This document shows positions 1-7,320 of a DNA stretch of 31,914 nucleotides, in pieces. Made by a program: the position numbers and the translations under genes. The DNA lies in the IMG/VR virus record IMGVR_UViG_3300025112_000100, positions 1 through 31,914 of that record. One strand, 5' to 3'. The stretch's first letter is position 1; every line of letters begins with the position of its first letter. The DNA is from a virus. Under the pieces are notes generated by a model, which was not told the origin of the DNA, did no database searches, and saw only the letters and a program-made list of their open reading frames with translations.

Positions 1-867
1 CCAACAGTTACAGGTTTTTTAAATGCATTGGGGAATGTTAAAGCATATGAAGTTATCCACCCGGATGTTGTAAGTTCAGTGATGCCTGACTTCCCCCAAG
101 AGCAAGACTCTATGGTGCAATTACCGACAGAGGCTAATACTCCTGGGGAGTACGGCCACTTTCAAAACATGATTGAGTTCTTCCCGTCAGGCACTGCTTG
201 GGATTACAACGCCAGCACTACTGAGCACATCCCAACGTACGAAAAGGCGGTAGGTTTGGGAGCCTACCTACCAGGGAGTGGTATTGTATTTTCTGCCGGA
301 ACGTTCGGATATAACGGAGCCGAGGCTGATAAATGGAACAGCACTGTGTCCAGCATATCAGGCACGCTTAACCAGTATAGTACTATTACTCCGAAAGGTC
401 ATATCCTTAGAAACTATAACGCAGACCGACAGGTCGGTCAAACTTCCCTGATAGGGGGAGAAGACAAAGATGATTGGATTTTTGAAACTAGTGCTGGATT
501 GTGCGTTTCTGGACCGATGCCTGAGAGTGGGCTGGAGGGTGATATTAATACTAGAATTGTTAAGTATGGCCTAACGCTCACGAGGGAGGAGTTTGAATAC
601 CTCAATTTTTATGGAGGGGGTATCGAGTCCGCAGGACTGTGGACTATTGACAGGCCCCGGTCGGCTAAAAAACTAGATACCAACTATGGAGGCCCTCCAT
701 ACTTGGTATCTGGAACTGGCACTCCGTATACAGACAGCATATATAATCTGAAGGATTACATTGAACCAGATTGGGATTTGTTTGCTAAGAAAATATTTTT
801 TGCTGGTGGACTACAAATGGACCCAGATTCCAAATATCTGACTATAATATGGAGCTTGAAATTTTAA
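1..867 (+). CDS. Virion appendage/structural protein, 5'-partial
   Basis: The frame is open from the first base of the window, so this is the 3' part of a longer gene; the TTG at 28 is unlikely to be the true start. At least 289 residues are visible. The C-terminus has a pattern seen again in the next gene: an ESAGLWTID-like strand, an LFAKKIFF segment, then a last beta strand ending in an aromatic residue (WSLKF). Such C-termini occur in baseplate- or fibre-associated phage proteins (family-level inference). It starts a run of five same-strand virion genes, the next beginning 1 nt after its stop. I do not recognise a named T4 homologue. A virion role rests on context and on this C-terminal pattern. 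Confidence 0.7.
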   Translation, partial: PTVTGFLNALGNVKAYEVIHPDVVSSVMPDFPQEQDSMVQLPTEANTPGEYGHFQNMIEFFPSGTAWDYNASTTEHIPTYEKAVGLGAYLPGSGIVFSAGTFGYNGAEADKWNSTVSSISGTLNQYSTITPKGHILRNYNADRQVGQTSLIGGEDKDDWIFETSAGLCVSGPMPESGLEGDINTRIVKYGLTLTREEFEYLNFYGGGIESAGLWTIDRPRSAKKLDTNYGGPPYLVSGTGTPYTDSIYNLKDYIEPDWDLFAKKIFFAGGLQMDPDSKYLTIIWSLKF

Positions 868-868
868 G

Positions 869-1492
869 ATGAGATTTACCGACGTTAACAATATTAAAGG
901 ACACTTAGAGGTTTATAAGGTCTATTCTGATGGTAGTGAGGAACTTCACTACAGCGACCACAATGTAATTACTAGTGGCATGGGGGTTAACCTTGCTCAT
1001 GCTTTTGCAGCGGATGCTGGAGTTGATGTTAGTTCCTTTCAAGCAAATTGGATGCAGATAGGTACTGGAGCCTCGTCAGCAGACATTCGAAACAACGCAA
1101 CAGTTCAGGTTTCATCACGAGCAGATTTGCTGTCCTCTATACCTGCTACTCAATACGGGGACGTTAACACTATAGGTCTTAAAGTGTCTTCGATGACCTA
1201 TATGACCTCGGCAGGTACAACTCTTACCAAAGATTTTATCAAGGTACCTTATGCGTTTGTGCATCGGGTTTCTGATAGGAAAGTTATGTGGAGGCTAGTC
1301 CTTAATGATAGCGCTTGCAATATTGTGGATGACGCAATCCATGGGGGTGCATTATGTGAGGTTGCTATCTTTTCCAACAATCCTACTCAAGCTACCCCTG
1401 ATGAATTATACATGATTGCTTATCGAGCTTTTGCTAATATCACTAAAACCAACGAATTCACCTTAGATTTTAGGTGGACCATAGAATTCTAA
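869..1492 (+). CDS. Virion appendage/structural protein with C-terminal module shared with preceding gene
   Basis: A 207-residue protein with no named homologue that I recognise. The N-terminal third (HLEVYKVYSDGSEELHYSDHN, then VITSGMGVNLAHAF) and an IGTG stretch resemble short beta-rich structural proteins of marine T4-like phages. The C-terminus (ALCEVAIFSNN, then a DELYMIAYRAFANITK segment, then FRWTIEF) parallels the end of the preceding gene, suggesting a duplicated attachment or oligomerisation module. ATG 869 follows the upstream stop by 1 nt. Its own stop overlaps the next start as TAATG, so the genes are probably translationally coupled. Role as a baseplate or fibre component is inferred. 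Confidence 0.7.
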   Translation: MRFTDVNNIKGHLEVYKVYSDGSEELHYSDHNVITSGMGVNLAHAFAADAGVDVSSFQANWMQIGTGASSADIRNNATVQVSSRADLLSSIPATQYGDVNTIGLKVSSMTYMTSAGTTLTKDFIKVPYAFVHRVSDRKVMWRLVLNDSACNIVDDAIHGGALCEVAIFSNNPTQATPDELYMIAYRAFANITKTNEFTLDFRWTIEF

Positions 1493-4400
1493 TGTCTTAT
1501 AATACTTACACAAATTTAGAGCCCGGGACGACAGCCCATAAAGAGCTGTTCCCTAGCGTAACAATGTTTGACGCTAGTACATTTTATAATTGGGAGCAAG
1601 ACAATGTCCCACTGCATGAATTAAAGCAAAGAACAGACACTCTTTTGAGGCACGCAGGGTTTAACGAGGGGGGTAAACCTACCGGAACAGTGACCTATAC
1701 GTTGTCTAGCACCGAGGATGCTGACATTGGTATCTATGATGATATGGACAGTATTTTGGATTTGATTCCAAAGCGTCTAACTTACCCTGTCTTGGTTGAG
1801 ATTTGTACATATGGTAAAATACCATCTTTTGAACTGGCAGACATTGTCACAGAAGGTGACGGACAGCTAGAGATTGTTAACAGGCAGTTCTCTTATTCTC
1901 CTGGCGCTAAGCTCATGATGGGATCATCAGTTCAGGGTGAAGGGACGTATGAGAATGTCTCCTTCACAACATCGGCAGGGAATGACGACGACGTGAACTC
2001 CTCAAAGGCTTATTGGAATGCGTATGATGCTAGCTCTCATAGGTTTGGGTGGAATATTTTTGATGAAACCGAGTGGGACACCACGGGTAGTAGGGGGTTC
2101 CAGTCAATCTCAAACAACAGTGCGTCGGCGCTCAAAACATATGCCTGTTTTACTGGAGGTATCCTTATTGGGGGAACTGGGTGCGTAGGTGTTAGTGGGT
2201 ATCCTTATGATGTTAATAATGACTCTACTATCCCATCCCATGACGTTAGCCCTTCGTCCCTAAGCAACTTAAACGACACAAGGGGTACGAGACTCGGAGG
2301 AGAGAGGGATAGTTACACAATAGCCACCACACGAATGACCAATGTGTTATACGGCAACCACTTTACCAACATCAACGTTCGGGGGTGTTTGGGTAAAATT
2401 ACCTTGCGGAATCTATGTGTAGATGGTGCAAATTATCTATATGGGGACGATTTGGTTCATATAGGTGAGTACGGTTTTAATATCTCCAATTCTAATATTG
2501 TTCTTGAGCACTGTGCTGCTATGAGATGTAAGAGGGCTGGAGTTTTTGTTAAAAATTCTGATGTTAGCATCGCAAGCGGTATGACTTGTTACAGGAATTA
2601 CGAAAAGGAAAGTGGCTCCGTTAGGGGTTTCTTAGGAAATGATGAGTACGGAATTGGGCTACACGCGGTCAACTCAGATATAAATTTTGCTACTATCAAT
2701 GAGGCTGGTGCCGGGTTTACTAATGCGGCGCAACCCAACGAGCGTGGAAATCCATATAACTTTGCTAAGAATGACGTTGGAATTTTCTTAGAGTCCTCGA
2801 AGCTACATGGAGGGACATTATGGAATGGCGCGAACAGCCCTCTAAGAACCCGAGGGACTGCTAATGATTTGGTTACCTCGTTTATTAGGACGTTCGGGAA
2901 TGACGTAGGTCTTAAAATGGAATCTTCTAATATCACCTATCTGGGGATTTTAGAATCTTTTTTAAATAATACAGGTATTGAGGCTAACAATTCTGTTCTT
3001 AAATTAACGCAGTTCGATATTCAGGATAATGCGATTGTAGGGTTTAATTTAGACAACTCGAAGTTAGAGTATGGGTACAAAGGGGACCTACTCTCTGGCG
3101 CCGCCGCTGGTCATAATTCAAACAGTATCAAGGAATATAAAAGGTCTTATACTTGTTCCCGAAATGGTCAAAATTTGATTATTAAGAACTCAAGCCAGGT
3201 AGTACCTTCTAACGTAGGGGATCTGACGACAAACCTGGGAAGTTGGGGTGGGCCTGGAACCAGCATACTTGCCGAAACTGGTACTCTAGGTCTCCTAGGA
3301 GATTACATGCACAGCGTCGGAGCCACCTCACGATTAGCTGACATGGTGGATATCGACTCATGTGATTTGCCTGCTATCGTGGTTAAAAATGGTTCTTTTG
3401 CCGAATTTGTAGGATTGGCCTGCGCAGCACGCACCGATGGAGCGTCAATTAAAGGCGCATGTGTCGCAGTTACGGATAACTCCAAAGTAGCTTTTCGTGG
3501 ATCCAAACACAGTTGGACAGCACTGACATGCGTCCCGCAAAACGGCTTCGCCGTAGACGAACAATTGCGTAATTGGGGTACCGCGGGGGTACTTGCCAAT
3601 AATAATTCAGTAGTAGAGTTTACGGGACCAACAAAAATATCTCGATTTGGAGTTCCAGTTCTTGCTGAAAATGGGTCCACTGTTAAGTTTGGCCCACCCA
3701 CAATTGATGGACAGGAAACGACTATGGACCTCAATAGGTTCCCTGTCTCATCCCTCCCCGATGGGGCTAACGATGTCAACCATACCAAGGTTGAGCTCCA
3801 CTCTACAAGAGCATGTTTAGTAGCCAATAACAATTCAAATATTATTATTAAACATATTGGAGGTTGGGCGAATGACGACTTTCAGGCTTGGACTACTGAT
3901 ACAACAATGCGAAGCACAAATCCGGACGAAGCCGACAAATCCTTGTCGGCTTGTACCTCTGCCGGATACTTTAGGTTTTTCCCCAATGGGTTCACCAGTG
4001 GAAATCTAGAGCGCGAATGTATTAAATTGGCAACAAACACATCAAACCAACTGAGGGGAGTGTCTCTGGTAACGAATGGTAGCACGGCCGCCGGGACTGG
4101 ATTAGGTAAATGGAACTGTACAAATTTTACTGACGGTGGAATGTGTGTTAGGGCTGTAGGTAATAGTACTGTAGACGTTAATGGCGTCAACTTTTCATTT
4201 GAGTATAGCCCGAGTAGTACCTCAGGAGTGTTTTATGATTTCCAAGGAACTCATCGAGCGAGGTATTCAGACGGAGCAGCAATCGGCACGGACCCTTATT
4301 TGGTTAACGGGGAGAGTTATTGGCCAGCTCCAGGCGGCACCTTAACTGGCCCTGTAAGAAGTCATTACTTGCCAGATACTTCATCCTTCAGCTCCTCGGG

Positions 4401-5415
4401 ATTGAGTTCGCTCGGCCTATATAGCAGAACAGACATGGACACTTACTCCTCAAGCGGCTATTTACCGCAGCCATCAGTATCTGGGTCGTTTTCAACCACG
4501 AAACACGTTATTTCTTATGGCTCCTATGCATCAAATTTGATGATGTGGAATATTGCGGACACGTCCCGGCTTCATGTGGCAAATGTAAAAATGTCTAAAG
4601 GAGATGGCGCGACCACAACCCAGAAGTTAGACCCGAGTGCCGCTTGTGAAGCACTTAGTATTCACGGTCCTCGAGGAAAGTGGGCTAATGGAGTTGCACT
4701 CGATTATTTCGGAGAGGGAGGGCTAGCAACAGGTTTTAGCCCCCGGCTTCGCACCTCCAACACTTTGCGACAGTTTGAAAATTATGGAATGTTTAGACTC
4801 CTTCTCGGGCACAGGGGGGATTTGAAGAGTTTAGTTGAAGTTAGTGCAGGCACCACGCCGGTTGGCCACTTCATGGCATCGCCCAATGCAATGGGTGGAG
4901 GAGCCGCCATTGACCAAATTAATGCGGCTGGGTATCAAGCATATACGAGCCAAGCTCTGCCATTGTCAGGTTCTGACGAGCGATTGGTCATGGGGCTCGA
5001 AGGTGGAGCGGACTGGTCTCTCAGTGGTGGGTCCATGCAATTTTCTGGAATGGAAGATGTTTTTGGACAAGGATGGGCTGCTTCTGCGATAAACGAGCCT
5101 GGGGGCATACAAAACGGTATAAACTGGTATGTAGATACTTCTGGCAATCGGCGAGGAGCTGTCCCGAACATGTCTATTCCCCCGTTGCATATGGACTGGC
5201 AGGGGTATATGAGAAATTGGCTAGATGAGTCCGCATCTAACTTGTTTACGAATGCTAAACACGCAGCGAGTAAAAAAGTTAACTCGCTTTCAATCTATCG
5301 TTCCTCAACAGAAGGTGACAGAGGGGGTGAGGGCCGCGACAGTGATAAGTGGAACGCTTCTTTCGGAGTAGGCTGTCGGTCTCTGAACTTGTTTGATTTG
5401 GATAGGTTATTGTAA
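1492..5415 (+). CDS. Large beta-helix tailspike/adhesin-like virion protein
   Basis: About 1307 residues. I chose ATG 1492, which overlaps the upstream stop (TAATG), over the in-frame GTG at 1474, which would lie inside the previous gene. The N-terminus carries the motif DNVPLHEL (residues 37-44) that recurs in the next two proteins and probably anchors the protein to the virion. From about residue 290 to 900 there are many short repeats of the type 'N-S-x-(I/V)-x-(F/L)' (for example NISNSNIVLEHC, FVKNSDVSIASG, LENNTG-like turns). This is typical of a right-handed parallel beta-helix as in tailspikes. The C-terminal ~400 residues are glycine/serine rich and unassigned. Likely role: host-surface binding or depolymerisation. 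No catalytic motif can be assigned by eye. Confidence 0.75.
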   Translation: MSYNTYTNLEPGTTAHKELFPSVTMFDASTFYNWEQDNVPLHELKQRTDTLLRHAGFNEGGKPTGTVTYTLSSTEDADIGIYDDMDSILDLIPKRLTYPVLVEICTYGKIPSFELADIVTEGDGQLEIVNRQFSYSPGAKLMMGSSVQGEGTYENVSFTTSAGNDDDVNSSKAYWNAYDASSHRFGWNIFDETEWDTTGSRGFQSISNNSASALKTYACFTGGILIGGTGCVGVSGYPYDVNNDSTIPSHDVSPSSLSNLNDTRGTRLGGERDSYTIATTRMTNVLYGNHFTNINVRGCLGKITLRNLCVDGANYLYGDDLVHIGEYGFNISNSNIVLEHCAAMRCKRAGVFVKNSDVSIASGMTCYRNYEKESGSVRGFLGNDEYGIGLHAVNSDINFATINEAGAGFTNAAQPNERGNPYNFAKNDVGIFLESSKLHGGTLWNGANSPLRTRGTANDLVTSFIRTFGNDVGLKMESSNITYLGILESFLNNTGIEANNSVLKLTQFDIQDNAIVGFNLDNSKLEYGYKGDLLSGAAAGHNSNSIKEYKRSYTCSRNGQNLIIKNSSQVVPSNVGDLTTNLGSWGGPGTSILAETGTLGLLGDYMHSVGATSRLADMVDIDSCDLPAIVVKNGSFAEFVGLACAARTDGASIKGACVAVTDNSKVAFRGSKHSWTALTCVPQNGFAVDEQLRNWGTAGVLANNNSVVEFTGPTKISRFGVPVLAENGSTVKFGPPTIDGQETTMDLNRFPVSSLPDGANDVNHTKVELHSTRACLVANNNSNIIIKHIGGWANDDFQAWTTDTTMRSTNPDEADKSLSACTSAGYFRFFPNGFTSGNLERECIKLATNTSNQLRGVSLVTNGSTAAGTGLGKWNCTNFTDGGMCVRAVGNSTVDVNGVNFSFEYSPSSTSGVFYDFQGTHRARYSDGAAIGTDPYLVNGESYWPAPGGTLTGPVRSHYLPDTSSFSSSGLSSLGLYSRTDMDTYSSSGYLPQPSVSGSFSTTKHVISYGSYASNLMMWNIADTSRLHVANVKMSKGDGATTTQKLDPSAACEALSIHGPRGKWANGVALDYFGEGGLATGFSPRLRTSNTLRQFENYGMFRLLLGHRGDLKSLVEVSAGTTPVGHFMASPNAMGGGAAIDQINAAGYQAYTSQALPLSGSDERLVMGLEGGADWSLSGGSMQFSGMEDVFGQGWAASAINEPGGIQNGINWYVDTSGNRRGAVPNMSIPPLHMDWQGYMRNWLDESASNLFTNAKHAASKKVNSLSIYRSSTEGDRGGEGRDSDKWNASFGVGCRSLNLFDLDRLL

Positions 5416-7319
5416 TGGCACGAGAACGAATAAACCCAAATATTAGATATTATCTCCCCGGAGACCCATATTACTATGAGGTTGATAATCTCCCCCTACA
5501 GGACTTGCAGGCTAATGATGCGTCTCTGCAAGCTCAAATAGATGCGTTAAATACTAGGATTGATTCCGCTTTAACAGCTCCAAGTAGGTATGGATTTAAT
5601 GAATTGCTTCCTTATTGGGACAAAAATCACGATGGCGCATTGCGGGTAATGGATGGAAATTTCATATCTAGGGTAAACACTAAAGCCACTTTTGAAAATG
5701 GTTTAATGGAGCGACTGCACGGCTCTGATGTGGACTCTAATTCCGTATGGCTGAACGACCAGTCGAGTGGTGAGATTAGGACTTTAGAAGCTGGTCGAGC
5801 TGGTCATGAGGAGTTTGAAGCTAAGGCAGCCGCAAGAACCGCAGTTATTCAGTACCGGGACGCACATAGTTTGCCAATCCCTACTTTCGATGATAGCGAT
5901 TTTACAGACGCGGATGCGCCGGATTACAGGATAGACCTTTTGTACATTCAAGCCTCCCCCTCGATGGACGAGTCTAATGAGTTTGTCCCAAGATTTGGTA
6001 ATACGGCTGAGACTGCTCGTTTGGGGTATGTGAAAGGCGCGTACTTTAGATTGGACACCTTGGCTGGAAACGACAGAAATGTGGGGAACATACTAGACTC
6101 TGAGGGATTGGAGGGTAAACTGCTAGGGCTCTCTCAGGTGGATGTTTATGGGAGGAGTGAAGGAACTATTCCTTCCCCGGATGATGTCGTTAATGGGTCC
6201 TGGAAAGGTGATATACCAGCCGGTGCTGTTTCGCACACGCCAGGGATTACAACCTTATCTTTAGACGTTTGGGCTGAGAATCAATTTGATAACTTAGGGG
6301 TCTTTTGCCTACCTGTTGCTTATGTTAAGGTTCCCAGGGGATATCTGGCAGGAGAGGTTCTTCCCCAAAATGCACTAATTGATATTAGACCTTTGTTTAG
6401 GTCTACGGAGCTTACTTTACCTGAAAGGCAGGCTATCGCAACTTCGCACGCACCAAGCCTGAATAACAGGTTCATGACTCTGCAGGACCCAGATTACAAA
6501 CATTTCAAAGATGTAGTGGTTAAAGGAGCAGGACTGGCGGAGCCCCACAATCATGAGGGCCGTATCCAGGAGCTAGAGCGAAAAATGCGAGCACAGGCGG
6601 ATATGGAAGTTTTTCAGCCTGTAAATATTTCATGTATGGAGGGTCAAGAAGAACAACCATATTATTTAGACCCAAATATCGAAAACCCTGATAGACTTGG
6701 GGGCTTTAGGGATTTTATGGAAACTACTGGAGACTGGCATACGAGGAGAAACAATGAAACCTATAAAAAGACTGTAAGAGCTTTTAGGTATAAAGTTGGT
6801 GAAGGGTCATGGATGTTGTACACAACCATTCATTTTAATATTGCCGATGAAGCTCGTCGAGGAGGTAATAAAGATTACTCTACGGAAACTGCGACTAGAG
6901 AAGGGGATGACTCTAATGCCCCCGAACTGCCAATGCCTTCTGGGTATTACAGATTGAATATTACCGAGCTGGGATATACTGGAGCTTCCGTAAATGCTAT
7001 TATTGCAACCCCAAACATGGAAATGAAATGGGGTGGGGATGCTTGGGCTATGGATATTTTTAGACATGATGATTGGGTAGACCCTAATAATCCTGAGGTT
7101 TACGAGCCTGGCTTTATTGATTGGGATTTTGGGTGTAGTGACACACATGAATACAAGAAAATTAAGAACTATCCTAGCTGGTCGTTTTGGAGAAAAGACA
7201 AGAAGGGGTGGGTCACCACCCAGGAAGGCTCTATGGCATGTTCTCTAACTTTGATTGGGCTCTCTACCGTTCCAGGTTTGTATGAGGGTGCGGAGATTGC
7301 AACTGATGTAATTTATTAA
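5415..7319 (+). CDS. Virion adhesin/appendage protein, paralogue A
   Basis: A 634-residue protein. ATG 5415 overlaps the previous stop (TAATG). Residues 24-28 are DNLPL in the shared N-terminal anchor, followed by a probable short coiled coil (LQANDASLQAQIDALNTRID). Residues to about 390 match the next protein throughout, for example PVAYVKVPRGY, then DIRPLFRSTELTLPERQA near residues 300-345, and HNHEGRIQELE. The C-terminal ~240 residues differ completely and contain a beta-rich segment around FRYKVGEGSWMLYTTIHFNI. It looks like one of two tandem duplicates with exchanged receptor-facing ends. A baseplate or fibre location is inferred from context. I recognise no named family. Confidence 0.75.
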   Translation: MARERINPNIRYYLPGDPYYYEVDNLPLQDLQANDASLQAQIDALNTRIDSALTAPSRYGFNELLPYWDKNHDGALRVMDGNFISRVNTKATFENGLMERLHGSDVDSNSVWLNDQSSGEIRTLEAGRAGHEEFEAKAAARTAVIQYRDAHSLPIPTFDDSDFTDADAPDYRIDLLYIQASPSMDESNEFVPRFGNTAETARLGYVKGAYFRLDTLAGNDRNVGNILDSEGLEGKLLGLSQVDVYGRSEGTIPSPDDVVNGSWKGDIPAGAVSHTPGITTLSLDVWAENQFDNLGVFCLPVAYVKVPRGYLAGEVLPQNALIDIRPLFRSTELTLPERQAIATSHAPSLNNRFMTLQDPDYKHFKDVVVKGAGLAEPHNHEGRIQELERKMRAQADMEVFQPVNISCMEGQEEQPYYLDPNIENPDRLGGFRDFMETTGDWHTRRNNETYKKTVRAFRYKVGEGSWMLYTTIHFNIADEARRGGNKDYSTETATREGDDSNAPELPMPSGYYRLNITELGYTGASVNAIIATPNMEMKWGGDAWAMDIFRHDDWVDPNNPEVYEPGFIDWDFGCSDTHEYKKIKNYPSWSFWRKDKKGWVTTQEGSMACSLTLIGLSTVPGLYEGAEIATDVIY

Positions 7320-7320
7320 A

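Noticed and set aside
28-867. TTG at 28 as the start of the first gene
   Set aside because: The same frame is open to base 1, so the gene more likely begins upstream of the window.
1474-1491. GTG at 1474 as the start of the beta-helix protein
   Set aside because: It lies inside the preceding gene; ATG 1492 forms the TAATG overlap used repeatedly in this genome.
3303-3833. 176-residue minus-strand frame within the beta-helix gene
   Set aside because: It lies wholly inside a well-supported plus-strand gene, has no recognisable motif and no ribosome site; other long antisense frames were dismissed likewise.
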